Position numbers and translations under genes: made by a program. Shown one piece after another: positions 35,515 through 48,900 of a stretch of DNA of 64,000 bases. How positions within the stretch are numbered: the first letter of the stretch is position 1; each line of letters begins with the position of its first letter. Source of the DNA: Moringa oleifera (taxonomy: Eukaryota; Streptophyta; Magnoliopsida; Brassicales; Moringaceae); NCBI GenBank assembly GCA_021397835.1, contig JAJFZO010000609.1, forward strand, positions 10,852,001 through 10,916,000. Reading direction: 5' to 3'. The notes beneath the pieces are model-generated. The model had not been told where the DNA came from. It saw only the letters and a program-made list of their open reading frames with translations, and made no database searches.

Positions 35515-38420
35515 CTCTCTCCCAGTCTTCCCTCTTTTTGCTGGTGGATGTCTACGTCCGGTCTCTTTCTCTCTCTAGCTGCGTGTCTGTATCTACCATG
35601 TGTTGGCTTGTCTGATTTGCTTCTCCCTTGGTCTCAGGTGAGTGAATTTTCTGTTTTTGGTTTCTATTGGGTTAATTGTTGAGATTGGTAAGTAGTGAGC
35701 AACGCAGATGGGTCCTTTGGGATCGGTTGAACGAGGCGTTGATTATTGTAACCACCGTATATTTGGGTACCGAACCCTTTGCCATGGACTCTTTTTTTAT
35801 TTTTTTTCTTTTTAATTTATATTTTTAGTTTTATACAATCCTGTCAATGTCATCATTAGACCCATAATTGATGGCTCTACTCGTTTACCGTTTATTCCAT
35901 AGATTTTATAAAGAGGTTGAGATTAGATTATATATTTTATTAATAATTGTGAATTTTAAATTTTAAGCCTAATCGATCTAATTAAATTGATTAATGAGTG
36001 AAACTTGCTTGTTTTATTAAATTTAATTAAATTTATATCAAATTTTAAAATTATATAAAATTAATGTGTCAATAATTAATAATACATATTTTTTATTTTA
36101 AATTTATATGTTTTTATAAATCCATTTATCTTATAAAAATAAAATTAATCTATTTTATTTTTTAATGTAAATATTATTAATATTTTTTAAAATTTATTTT
36201 ATAATTAAATAATAATATTTATTATTCATTAATTAGATTTTAATATTACATATGAAAAATATATTAAATTTATTATACACTAAATATCTTAAAAGTTTAA
36301 AATTATTAATTTAATAAATTTTATATAATATTTATTTAATGTACTAAAACTTATTTATTTATTTATATTTTAAAAAAAATAATAAATAAATTGTTTATAA
36401 AATTAATGTGTATAAAATTTATTTAGTTCACTTACATATAATTTATTTAAAATTTATTAAATTAACTCGTTTAAAATTTAATAAAATGACTCATCATTAT
36501 GATCCTATGGGTAAAGTACATAGATAGATTATATACTACATATTTTTGAAAAGAATGATTTTAACTCAATTTATTAATGTGAGAAGTTCATTAAACTTTA
36601 TTATTGATCTGAGTTTAGATCATAATTTTGTGGGTCGGGTCAGTCCCATCTAACCTATTGTCGACCTGGACAATCTCATGGTTTTATAGTTTTGGTTAAT
36701 AAATAAAATAATTAAATATATTTTTTAAAAATTTAAATAAACATTATTTAAAATTTGAGTTTTGATCTCTTTTCAATTAAATTTATTTTTCAAACAAAAT
36801 TTAATATTTTAATTTGGATTAAATGAAGTTGTCTATAAAATATTCAAATTAGATATCTTTTATAATTTTTTTTATTTTTTATAAATATAAATAAATATGT
36901 AAGCTATCAATTAAAAAGAATTCCCAATTTTTTGAATATTAAAAACATTTTTAAAGAATATTTATACAGTCATAAAAAATAAGTCAATCAAAAATTATTT
37001 AAATTTAAAAAATAAAATAAAATATGAAATTTATTTGAATAATTTTTTAAAATATTAAATAATAAAAATTCATTAATTTTCACTATCCTTATGAATAAAG
37101 GACCAATTTGAGTAAAGTAAATAAATTAAAATTTATTTACATATGTTTTAAAATTTAGGATATGATTAGAAAGAGAATGAAAATTAAAATTTAAAATTAT
37201 TCTTATTTATTAAATTAAAAATATATTTTTAAAAAATAATTTTAAAATTTAAAATATATTTAAATAAATTTAAATAATCAAATTAGATTTAAATTATTAT
37301 AAAATATGCATATTTTATTATTTTTTAAAAAATTAAAATTAAATAAAATTTATATTATATTTCAAGTGACTCACAAATTATGAACTAATAATTATAAATT
37401 TTCAAATTTTTGGATAATAAATTATTTTTATAAAAAAAATAAGTATTCAAAAGATTTTGTTCTATGGTATTAATTTGAATATATTTTTATATTTACAAAA
37501 ATTTAAACTTTTAAATTTTTAAAATTTTCAATTAAATTAAATTAAATCTAAATTAGTAAATCGTTATTCATTTGCCTGTTTTGAAGTTTGTGATTAATTT
37601 TAGTAAATAAAATATTTTTAAAATTTTAAATAATATTTACTTAGTAATTAATTTTATAATTAATTATATAAAGAAGATTTGTACTTGTCATCAAATTAAA
37701 ATTTATAAAAAAAATATATATTTATTTAAAACTTATATTTTTGTTAAATTTTTAATATAAAAATTTTATTTATAATTTTTATTAATATTAATAATTTTAC
37801 ATACATAAGATATGTATATAATTTTTACTTATGCAATTATCATAATACTCAAAATATTTTTATTTTTATTTTTTAAATATTTATATAATATATATTTAAA
37901 AATAATAAAATATTTTTAAAAAAGTCAAATAATTTTTTTCCTTTTCATGAATCTAATTATTGATCTATTTTTTTACATTAACTTTTAAAAGATAATATAA
38001 ATATAAAAATACAAATGAAAGACAAAATAAAAATAAAAATAAAAATATATACATATATAATAAATAAATTTAAATTTTTTCATCAAAGTTTTGATACATA
38101 ATTAAAAGATATAGTGATCAACATTTTAAACATTCATCATACTCAATAAAAGATAAAAGATGACACAAAAAAGTTACAAAAATTCACACAAAAAAGAAAA
38201 GAAATTTATTTTAATTTTAATTTTGTTAGAAAAAAAAAAAGAATGTCTTTCTTTTTACCTCTTTTGCTTTTTTGACCCTTTGTACGTTCATACCATTCCA
38301 TTGTGAGACAGTATGGTCAAGTAACTGTCATAAGCCTCTTCTACTTTTTCTTTTTCTTTCTTCGTCGAGAATAAAGCCCTTGGAAGTGGAGCCAGCTTAG
38401 CAACCAAACAACGACGTCGT
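35515..38420. other. Intergenic, extremely AT-rich from 35800 to 38240
   Basis: 35515-35760 is the WAV2 leader and promoter side. 35800-38240 is almost pure A/T with no gene or recognisable repeat. 38240-38420 becomes more balanced and is probably flank of the NF-YA gene. Confidence 0.5.
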
Positions 38421-38733
38421 TTGCACACAGTCGGTCATGGTACCAAGCCCAGCATAAATTCCCATGACTTAGATGAAGGTATAGCACAAAGACGTGCTGC
38501 AGTTAACATAACACACAGTCCTTATATCCAAATCAAGGATCGCCAACACAAAACACAATCTGTCTCAAGCCGCTTAACACCAGAGACTGTAAACAGAAGG
38601 TGTTTAAGAGATCTTTCGGCAATTGCAGAGTAAATTACTGCATTTTACAGACCAAGCATGGACAATAAAACGATAACAGCCAAGGATGATTTGCCCGACC
38701 AGTGAGACCAGTCCTCTTCTTAGGGTCTCCTTC
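38421..38733 (-). other. NF-YA 3' UTR region
   Basis: Balanced base composition directly after the NF-YA stop codon. It contains a miR169-type complementary site. The plus-strand open frame at 38421-38633 is probably fortuitous. Confidence 0.5.
38677..38697 (-). promoter_or_regulatory. miR169 target site in the NF-YA 3' UTR
   Basis: The plus strand here reads CAGCCAAGGATGATTTGCCC, almost the mature plant miR169 sequence, so the NF-YA mRNA (minus strand) carries its complement. Relative to the miR169 consensus known to me there are two differences (positions 14 and 20), neither in the 5' seed nor at the 10/11 cleavage position. The site begins 37 nt after the stop codon. Plant NF-YA mRNAs are established miR169 targets through 3' UTR sites. 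Confidence 0.9.
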
Positions 38734-41332
38734 TCACCGGACAGCCGAGGCACAGTGCTGACCCATGAGGCCCCCATTGCTCTGCATACGTCCACCAACG
38801 TGGGAAGAAATGCCAAAGAACCTGTGATCACGCTGTTGGAAGATGACATTGGCATCAGAGATACTTGTGATGTTTGAGCATGTTGTGCCCGAGGCAATGC
38901 ATTCAGCAGTTCCCGGGCACCGACTTGTGAATTCTGAAACGTTGTTCTTTGGATTTGGATGTGACTGAACGGAACCTGAGATGCAATCGGTGGTGCCAGT
39001 GGCATGAGTTAGACCAGATTGTTGGAGCTTTTTTGTGCTGAGAAAACGTCCACCTGATCCCCGTACCCTGTTCAGTGCATGAAGATGCCGGGACTCATGA
39101 AGATAAGGCTGCATTCCATCAACAAGATGCAGATAAGTAAAGAGTCCAGCAGCATAATCGGATTGTAAATCAATCACAATGGTGGGTTCCAACTTTCATG
39201 AGTTCCAAACACTTTATAAGTACAAGAAGCTAGGATTATCCTAATATCAAAGTTTTAGTTCCCATGCAACCAAATTCAAACACAAGCCACAAAATGAAGA
39301 GAGTAGACATATACCTTCCGAGACTTGACAAGCTTATTTTGAGCCTCAAGCTTTGCACGGGATTGTCTCCTTCTGAGAATGCCATGGTACTGCTTTGCAT
39401 TGACATATATAGGTCCATCAGCGGCCACATCAAAGGGCAGAGGGATTCTCGCAGGTGAAGTTCCCAAGATTTGGGATCCCATCTGGGGCTGAATCTGCTC
39501 AAATGCCAAGCACAGTTGCATCAAAAAAGAGCCACAAAAAGGGTCAGTACCCATTACAGTCCCACTAATCATAAAACAAGCAAGAAGCAATAGCAAGTGG
39601 TAAAAAATATATATAGAAAGCTAAGACAACAGATGATTAAAGTGATCAAAACCTCCATCTTTGCCCCCCACAAGACCACAGCTTAGAGATATGAACTGGC
39701 CCTAATCCATATATGATTCTCCAGAAAGAACCTTCATTCTATAGATTACAGCACTAGCAATTTAGGAACTACTTTTGATAACTAGTTTCTTCTGTATAAA
39801 TCTTACTGTGTGGTATGAACATCCCAAAAAGCATATAGCAGCTGAAAACGATGAATAAGAGAGAACTTACAAGAGTCTGTGGTCCATATGGAGTGAATAA
39901 CGCGCCATAGTAAGGATCAACACAAGGATATGGGGCACGAGCCTGAGATGAAGAAGGAAGATTCAGATTAAACAAAACAAGAAAATGAGACCTAAATAGA
40001 AGATATCAGTCAACGATTGAATGGTTATAATCAACATGTAAAGGATTGAACACAACATCTGGATTGCCAAACAAGAGAACTGGCTTCATTGGTCCCTCCA
40101 TGCCCTTTGTGCAGCTGTCATCTTGCCCTGAGTGCATGATGAGAAAATATAACGGATATAAGTATCCAAATGTAGATCCTGCTTGGTGCACATAAAAAAA
40201 TGGCCAGAAATATGGGATAGCATGCCAAGAACAAGGGCAATATGAGAATTCGCTGAAGGCATAGCCTTCACCATGTATTAAAGTTAAATAGACATATCTT
40301 ATCGAAGAGGGACAGATGAGAAAATGACAAAAGTAGTTTCCAAGAATTTCTACAACGAAAACAGATGATTAGCATAGTTTTAGTCCCCTGCCGAGTGTAT
40401 CCCTGCCAAAGGACAACTATCAGAAGACATTTATGCACACTGCTTTCTTATGAATGTGGGATATGCATCCTAAGACTGGCAGCCAAAGAGCAGGAAAAGA
40501 AATTTGAAAACAAGCCAGTGACATCCCACACATGAACTGCAAAGGACTTTTCCAAAAGAATTCTCGAGTGAAGCAAGAGTAACACATAACTAAGTGTAAA
40601 TAGAAAAAGCAGCAAAGCCACCTAATGTAATGTTATTAAGACAAATGGATGATACCAAGGCATGTATTGAATGCAATGAAATCAAAGCATTATGGTTATG
40701 AAACACAATCTGACATCAAATATTCGTTTAGTATCTTAGAAATGAAAAAAACACCAAAGAGATAGGCACCTAAATATAAGAGATTAATTAAATGCAGTTG
40801 ATATCTTGGTGGGATGTTAGGAACCAATTGAAATATAAGAGAAGTCTAAGTAAATAAGAAGATCTTGTAAGGAACTTACTGTATGTTAAAAATGGTTCCT
40901 AACGTTCTAGCTCCTAGCCAAGTTTTACTACCAAATCAAGTAATAGTAAGACCAAATGCTGTCATATTGCTAGTATATACCTAGCAAAGAATGAAACAAA
41001 AGGAAAAAGAAATGCAGAACAATACCAGATTCTGAAGAGATGCACTGATCTTGAGAACTTGTCCCTCCAGCAGTACCCAATTCAGGATGAGAATGTCCAA
41101 GAGACTGAGCTGAGGATGATTCCTGGTCTGGTGGTTGGAGACCTAAATGCTTTGCTTCATAGTAAAGGTGAGAAGGAGATTCTACTTTAAAGGTTGTGCT
41201 CTTGGATGAGGATGGTGGAATCTTCTGGTCATTTGTACTCCACCACGGGCAACTAAAAGCAAAATAGGGCATGGAAGGAATGGAAGTTTGAGCACAATTC
41301 TTCTTGGGTAAGTGATGAATCCGAGTACTCAT
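38734..41332 (-). CDS. NF-YA: Nuclear transcription factor Y subunit A, 5 coding exons
   Basis: Exons (minus): 41332-41026, 40127-40015, 39942-39871, 39494-39315, 39108-38734; 348 aa in frame. The NF-YA core is at about 194-250: [19 protein letters not shown] (NF-YB/NF-YC contact helix), a linker, then [20 protein letters not shown] with RFLSTKK (CCAAT recognition). The core His, Arg and RGSGGRF residues are present. Changes from the common plant [17 protein letters not shown] are K to N, A to V and N to S. Upstream is a Gln/Ser-rich activation-type region with SCPWW. It acts in the nucleus as the DNA-sequence-specific subunit of the CCAAT-binding trimer. ATG at 41332 (MSTRIHHLP) is preferred; an in-frame ATG 13 codons upstream (41371) would be removed if the CTCAG acceptor at 41350 is used. 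Regulated by miR169 and probably by a leader uORF. Confidence 0.94.
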
Positions 41333-43055
41333 CAAGCTTATCAGTTCTCCTGAGTTATAATGCAAATCCACAAGATCCTTGAAACCGACGAGATTTCCTT
41401 TGGCTTACTTTGAGATTAGCTATACTCAAGTGGAACACATGATCTAGTTAGCAATAATATCTTTGCAACATCAAAATACAAAGTCATTGACAAAGCTCGC
41501 AATCATGAACCAAATCAAAACAATGAATTGCTCAAAGACCATAGGGATTGGATTACAAGAAGCATAATATAAAGTGGTTTCACACAATAAAGAGTCGCAT
41601 TGCAGAACAGCCGAAGATAACACAAAATCATCAATCAGGTTTGGAAAATCACGAGAAAACGGGGGGAAAAAGAACTAACAACATCAAGCTTATGATCCAA
41701 AGCCATGTTAATCATTTTTAAGTAGATGGTCTAAACAATCGTATTAACATTAGGAATTCAAGGAATATGTATTACGAAACGGTACAACTACACAACAATT
41801 CATAAGTGATGCCTACAAATATGTTCTTAACCTGTAAAAAAATAAATAAAGATAGCAGAAGAGATAAAAAGTAAAACAAGAAAAAAGGTACATATTAGCA
41901 AATCAAGGTTCAGAGGAAGATAGAAGAACAAATGGGAGGAAAAAAAAAATTGCATTAGCATAACCTCATCCTAGAACATAATGTTGCTCAGATATTGTCA
42001 AAATTCAAACAGGAAGATTTAGATTGAGAATCACAGGCCATTCAAATAAGCCCCATACACTTTGTTATTCAGTTCCCATAAGCATTTGAAGCATGTTGTA
42101 CTTCTGACATCCTACAAACTATAGGGAAAAAGTACTATCTTCATGAACCCAGATGCTTGATTAATCAATGAACCTAAGCCGAACCGCTATAATCACATGC
42201 ACAAGGAAAGCAAAAAAAACAGATACACGGCAGACAAGTGCATTATCCCACCTCAAGGATTAGCAACTTTTCAACTATAAATTGTCACTTCAGACCCACA
42301 AAATACCAGGAAATGGTATTGCAATGGTTATTGAGTTACAATATATGAGAATGTGATTCTCTACTTGTCAAAGAAAAAACCCTAGACCGAGATACTTGCA
42401 GATTAGTGAATATGTAAACACCTGCTATTGACATGAGTATGTAGCAACTCAAAACCGGAAGCAAGCATAAAGATAGGGCTAGAGAGTGCTAAGTATACTA
42501 ACCAATCGGACAAAAAACATGATAACGGAGCCCAATCACAGGAAGCCAAAACATAAATCAGGGTGTTTTAAAACTTCCTCTTAGTATCACTGCAACTAAA
42601 AAACACTACTTGCTATGACATGCTTTTCCTTAGCACAACAAAATCAATAGGGTCATCTGCAAAAAACGACAGGCTAAAATGGAAGAAAAATAAAGAGGGA
42701 AATTACCCTATTCAGAGAACAAGAAAGAAAAAGGCAAAATAAACAACTGAAATACATTTACACATTCATTCCCAAAAAGGACAAAAGTGCTAATAGCCAT
42801 GAATTACCACAAAGAAAGAACCAATGAAAGCAAAGGAGCAAAACAACCAAACACAACAGTCAGGCCAGAAGCCATCAGTAGCAATCACTTTACCCAAGAC
42901 TACTTTCCCAACTTCAACAATAACATGATCATGATCATGATCTCAAACTCCACATGCACTCAACGAAACAGCAGATAAAACAAACCCGCTGAGATTCCGC
43001 ATGCTTACATGAATAACAGAAGGAGAAAAGGAAAGTACAAGAAACAAAACGGGGG

Positions 43056-43080
43056 GAGAGAGAGAGAGAGAGAGAAAGAG
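43056..43080 (+). repeat. GA tract in the NF-YA leader (CT in mRNA)
   Basis: About 11 GA units with one interruption, upstream of the leader intron donor. Confidence 0.9.
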
Positions 43081-43111
43081 CGCAAGAGGAAAAAGAAGAG
43101 AAAGGAAAGAA

Positions 43112-43203
43112 TCATAAAGAGAGAGCAAACGAAGCAACAGAAAAAGTGCATATAGTGGAGACAGGATAAGGATGAATGAATAAACAACAGAGTGAGAGAC
43201 AGT

Positions 43204-43245
<42 letters not shown>

Positions 43246-43417
43246 CCATTGGGATCTTGTAAGGCATGAAGAAGCAAGGAATTGAGCTGTTGGGATCAAC
43301 TCGGGCATGTCTCCTCCATTGAAACTCCCCAAATGCCTCCCTACAACTACTGCTATTAGCTTTCTTTGTAAGTCTCCCTTTCTTCTTTGTTTGCTGTGAT
43401 AGACACACAAGACCCAT
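43112..43417 (-). CDS. Candidate peptide uORF in the NF-YA leader
   Basis: From ATG at 43417 the frame reads MGLVCLSQQTKKKGRLTKKA and continues through SCREAFGEFQWRRHARVDP to MPYKIPM, 57 residues of protein-like composition. It then enters the CT microsatellite, which encodes a Ser-Leu repeat, and stops at 43112 (101 aa). If the donor right after MPYKIPM (43246) were spliced to 41349, the peptide would end M-E-N-stop just 10 nt before the NF-YA ATG. Leader uORFs regulating NF-YA translation are known in legumes (HAP2-1). Whether this peptide is conserved is unknown to me. A longer in-frame ATG exists at 43537. Confidence 0.4.
43204..43246 (+). repeat. GA tract in the NF-YA leader, second
   Basis: An imperfect GA repeat of about 40 bp, read as CT on the mRNA strand and immediately following the uORF's non-repetitive part. 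Confidence 0.9.
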
Positions 43418-43700
43418 AAATTCCGAATAAAATAAAAGAAAACTCATCACCATTCTCCACCCACCTCTTTCTTTGTCTTTGTGTTTTTTATGTTTCCGTT
43501 TAACGTCATATTCTCCATGGTCCACTCTCCCAAACACGCCCTTAACCTTTTGGCTTCATTCACAGCCGCCCATACAGCTCGTCTACCCCCCCACGCCCTT
43601 TCCTCCACTCTGCCGCGACACCGCCAGTTGTGAATCCTAGATTGACGCACCTCTACGGGTCCAAGCCATCTTTGATTGGCTATGTATTTCACGCCCCGTA

Positions 43701-45999
43701 TGCGATCGTCAGATTCCTCCGCACAAGTTAAATCCGTTTTCGGAAGATTGCACCCGAAGCTTCTTCCACTTTGCCCAGAATGATGGCGTTATTTTCCAAA
43801 GTGCCATAAATTTGACATCAGTACCGATGACACTCAAACTAGGAAAACGACCCTTGCATACCATCTGCCTCGATATTAATCCCTATTTGCGAAAATACCC
43901 TTCAAAGCTTGAGTTCGTGACTTAAATAATGAATGTACCCATGAATTTTGATTTAGATTTTTTAAATTAAACTATTTTAGGTTAAATTTATTTAAAATTC
44001 TGATTTTTATTTTTTAAAAAATAACTTTTCTAATTTAACATAAATAAATTTTAATAATTAAAACATTAAAAAATATTATTAAACTAACTCAATATTATAA
44101 AAATAAATAAATTACTTAATGAAATATAATAATAAAACTTATGGGAAAAACTGTTACAGCGGCATTCAGAGTGACATGCTTACTAAAGATTGAACTACTT
44201 GGTGGGAAGTCAAATTGGGTAATAATTGGAAAGCAAGTTTTAGTAAAATTATTAGTAAATATACTTAATTGGAACAAGCAAAGACGGTGACTGAGGGTGG
44301 GCCCTTTTTCTTAAGGGTGAAGGTAAGCTTTCTTTCTCCATTACAAAGTCATCTCAAATTAGACTAAAAATATTTTTAAAAAGTAAAAGTATAACTCTCA
44401 TAATTTTTTAATAAATAATTTTTTTAAAAATAATAGATTAAATATTAATCTATTAATTTAAATAAAATTAAATTTTATAAAAAAATTAAAATTTAAAAAT
44501 ATTTAAATTATTATCTTATACAATGAGTTTTAATTTAAAATTTTTTATAAATATAAAAAAATATTGAAATTACGTCATAAAAAATTTTAAAATTTTTTAA
44601 GTACTAAAAATATATTTTTTAAAATTAATTTTTTATAAAAATAATTCTTATATTAAAAATTTTTAAATTTAAAAAATTGACTTAAAATTAAGTACAAATT
44701 TTATTTAAGTAATTTTTTTAATATTTTAATAATAAAAAATATTTTTAATTTTTTACGATCATTTGAGTTAAAATTTAATTTGAGTTAAATCAATAAATTA
44801 AAATTTATTTTATTATTTTTTAAACATAAAATTTTGATCTATAATATAAAATAAATATTAAAATTTTATATAATATTATTTAAAATATTTGTATAATTTA
44901 TTATATTAATACAAAAATAAACAAATAACTTTTATTTGTTTATTTTTAATTATTATATATTATTTTTTATTAATTTAATATAATTTAAAAAGTAAATTAA
45001 CACATCATGACATCCTCTTAAAATGATTACTGAAAAAAAAAGTTTACTATATATATGTATAATATATTTCATATTGACAAGAAAAACACTAAATTAGTGA
45101 CGTTGGGTCTTTCTTTGGAGAAGCTTAAGTGGGGAAGGAGGGTAGTGGGGTAAATTAACAAGGCAGGAAGTGGTAGGAGGGGAGAGGCCGGTTGTCATTT
45201 GTCGTTTAGGTTGTCTACTTATAGGACAAGAATCTAGGTGAGTGTTGTGTAGGTCTGATAGGCTTTGACTCCGTCCTCCTCCTAACTCCTAAAGCCTATG
45301 CCCTCACTACACGACACTCACAGAGACGGAGATCTCCAACTCACGCCACCCCTTTTTCCCTTCTTTTGTCTCTTTCCATTGCTCCCCATTGGCGGGCATG
45401 TTTCCCAAACAGGCCCCTCTTTACTCACCCCTTTTGGGCCTTTTTTTTTTCAAATGCCCAAAGCTTCCTGCCCAGCTGCAATGACCTGTCTGTTACGTCC
45501 TGCTCCCTGCTGGGTACCCTAAATAAGGGGTCATTGCCCATTCAAACGGCTCCTCAGGGTACCCCAAAAGAAGTGTTAAAAAGGGTCTCCCGCACTACAT
45601 GCACATTGCAAACTAATGCATTCAAACAGGATTGAATCTTTAAAAAATCTCGTAACTTTTTAAAAACATGAGAACTTATATTATATTTAAACAATGGATA
45701 CACATCCAATGTGGGGCAAGACGAGACTTTAACATGTTCATAAATCAGGTCATTACAAACCCTCCTGGCAGAAAACAAGGAAGGAAAAGGAATTAACAAT
45801 TTGGGAGAAACGATAGGCACATAGACGCAGAATGAGTATCAATGAACATTCTATGACTAATATTATTGACAATATTCAAATAAATTAATAGAATAATAGA
45901 ACAACAAAAATGTAAGTCTATCTTATCTTTGGAGTTTCAAGTCAAAATCAACCTAGAATTCTAAGATCATGCCATGACATGGCTGCTCAACCTTTCACT
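43701..45999. other. Intergenic between NF-YA promoter and PDAT 3' end
   Basis: 43700-43900 is the NF-YA promoter side, 43900-45080 is AT-rich and featureless, and 45100-45600 is more GC-rich with short open frames lacking recognisable domains (45298-45635 plus). 45640-45999 probably contains the PDAT 3' UTR. Confidence 0.45.
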
Positions 46000-48900
46000 C
46001 TAAAGCTGCAAGTCAATCTTTTCAGACATTTTGAAAATATCAGAGTGAACTTGGTCTCCACCTAGGTCCTGCCCAGTAGCTCCTGCTGCCACCCGTATTA
46101 TATCCTCAATCAATGCAAAATTCCCCATTATATCAACGTGAGCACCACTCTGGCTGCCCCGCCCCTCAAGAAGATTACCTGGAGGAGCATGATCGTACTC
46201 CCTGATGTAAGTACGGATTCCTGAAGGATTGAATCGAGTTTTCCCTCGCCAACCTTTTGCACACATGAAACCCGCGCTTAAGACAGGAACGGTTTCATCT
46301 CCATTTACAGTGAAAACTCCACCTTTTAGACAAGGGTCCTCATTTCCACCATCTGCAGAGCTATCTATCTGAAAGGGAATGTAGCAGTCAGAAGCAGGAG
46401 TTGGTTTGTAGACGTATGCTCTTTCAGTGGGGATTCCTACTCCATACATTGAATAGATCTCCATGTCTGGTGCGTTAGGTAACCTGTAAAATGAAAGATG
46501 ATTAAGGAGACCTGAAATACCCAGAAAATGAACTATCACCAATCGTTGACCTAAAGTAACAATTCTTTGTTTCAAGAGGGTTCTAAAAGAAATCATTGGC
46601 CTCATCTACCGACTTGAAATATATCTGAAATGGAAGGTTTCCAGTGGCAATGATTAACGATATAGTTACATGTTTCCTTGTCACAATGATCTAACTGGAC
46701 ATGAGAATAGTGCAGAGAGATACTTAAAGAACTTTGAAACAGGTACTCAATAGTGAACGTGCTCTGCATAATATATAATAGTCATAAAAAAAATCATAAC
46801 AGGTTTGCCTAATAGTAGGTAACAAAGGAGATGCTAACCAAAAGAGAAAAAGGTAGAGAATTCTCACCTAGTTTCTAAGGGGTTTGACCAATATTTGTAG
46901 TGTTCATATTTTGGGTCATCCAAATTATCAGCTATACCATATGAAAAATGAGCACTTCCACGTGTCATCAGCTTGGGGGCAACAAAATAAAGGAGATCCA
47001 AAATTGATTCAGTCGTGTAAACTTTGTAATCTGCGATAGCCTTGATACCACCAATACCCATTTCATGGTACTCTGTCCACACGTCACACTTGCTTTTATT
47101 TGCAAGATTAGTACCCTTAATGGCACCCTGCCAATAAACAATCGTTAGTTTCGTAAAACTCTAACCAATGGATGTAAGAGAACCAATTGTCTAATTTAGC
47201 GAGCGTCCCAGGACAAAATAAGACTGCTAAAGAGCATAAAGCAGCACAAAACGTGCATGGTCACCATTTGTTAACTAGGGGCAAAATCACAGGGTGCACG
47301 CTGAAACCAAAACCTTCCACCACTATCCTATGTGCATATCCTAATTCTGAAAAATGATTATGCAGAAACGGAAACATCCTACTTAATGTAAAATTTACTT
47401 CGGAGGGTACTATTATTAGTAACAGGAGCAGCAGCAGTAGCAATGGTAGTAATAGTAACCAAAAATTTTGATCAGTAGTAACCAAACTTCAAGTTGGAAA
47501 GATTACTCTGAAATCCATCCTCTGGATCTTGGAGGAATGTAACTCAGCCATATCTTTCCCGAATGATATAATTCTCCCATAATTCAGATTTTGCTTATCT
47601 GGAGAATTCTTATTCACATTGTGGCCTGTGCTGTGCGTATCATTGTTCTTTAACTTCTTCACAGTACAGTTCTCACATTCTTCAGGTGACCAATCAAGAC
47701 CACCCCAGATAGTGTCCCCACCTTTTGGAATCATTGACATGGTTGAATCCCACGTGCGTGTCATACGCATCATATGCTCAAGAGTTTGTAAACCAAATAC
47801 ATCCTTATTTAAGACACCTGGTGCAAGAGCCCTGTTTGAGCATTAGCATCTCATCAAGAACTCAAATCACAATAGAAAAACATATTCATCTTTTTTGTCT
47901 GTAGGATTAGTTTAGGCCACCAAAATATTAAAAACAAGAGATGGAATTCATATAGTTCAAAGGAAAACCTGGCTATTGCCACATCTTTAGCTTCAATAGA
48001 GAATAGCCCGGCAACTGCTTTTGGAACACCTAAAAAAGGGCCCCCAATGTTCATTACTGCCTTTATATGTTTGGCGCACCAATCAGATCCACCACCACCA
48101 CCACCCACTGGAGTTGGTGCTTCAACCCATTTCATAAAATGCAGAAAATACAGGACACCCATTGAATGCGGAATAACCACCACCTTTTTCCCACCATTTG
48201 TAGCTACCATGAGTTCTATGTTACTCTTTATCCTGCTCAATGTGTGGTCCCTCACCTGGTTAATTCAATTATGCATAAGTAGTAAGGTAATCTTGCAGGA
48301 CAGAAACTGCAACAAACATGAAATAAATCATGTAGTGACTTCTCACAGCTCAAAATAAATTGTTGTAAAACTACAAGTAAAGATGTAACTCATGATGATA
48401 CCTCAGTGTTCTGAAATGATATTCTCCAATCATATGCAGCCATATACATGGTTTTCTCCTCATACCCAATGCGAGCCAGATTAGCAATTAACACAGCCCA
48501 GACAAAATAGCCTGCCGCAAAGTAATCAGCTGCCACAAGTCCTGACACAGGTCTGACCCTAATACCAGGGGGATCCAGTCCAGTTTCATTATCCAGTGAC
48601 ACGTGCTCAACCCAGCATAATGGTCTGTACGTGAATGTGTGGATACAAGGGAGTAAATACTAAAATACAATTGTAGAACTTCAATAATGATTTAACTATG
48701 AAAGGTAGGTCCTGGTAGACCTAGTGGCTGAGAATCAAAGAGAATATCTTTGTTACTTCAACAAAATATGAAAATTCCCAGATCTTACTCGTAGCCATGT
48801 ACTTTCCTTAATGACATATTAACTTTTCTCCACAAAAAGAAAAAAAAATTGTTTTCCATTTTCTAATAAAAAATAGAATGATGTAACATGTTACCAGCTC

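Larger units (their letters stand above)
41333..43700 (-). other. NF-YA leader exon(s), large leader intron and promoter side
   Basis: The acceptor CTCAG|GAGAACTGATAAG at 41350/41349 places the start of the last leader exon 17 nt before the ATG. A good donor CAT|GTAAGC is at 43009/43008, and a weaker one ATG|GTCTCT at 43247/43246. This implies a leader intron of about 1.66 or 1.9 kb. CT tracts and a candidate uORF lie in the first leader exon. Confidence 0.5.

Noticed and set aside
43005..43277. Minus-strand frames with Ser-Leu or Phe-rich repeats
   Set aside because: Frame shadows of the CT microsatellite in the NF-YA leader; no non-repetitive content in this frame.
45298..45635. Plus-strand frames in a GC-richer patch left of PDAT1
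   Set aside because: No domain, overlapping frames, Pro/Phe-rich composition; no splice partners found.
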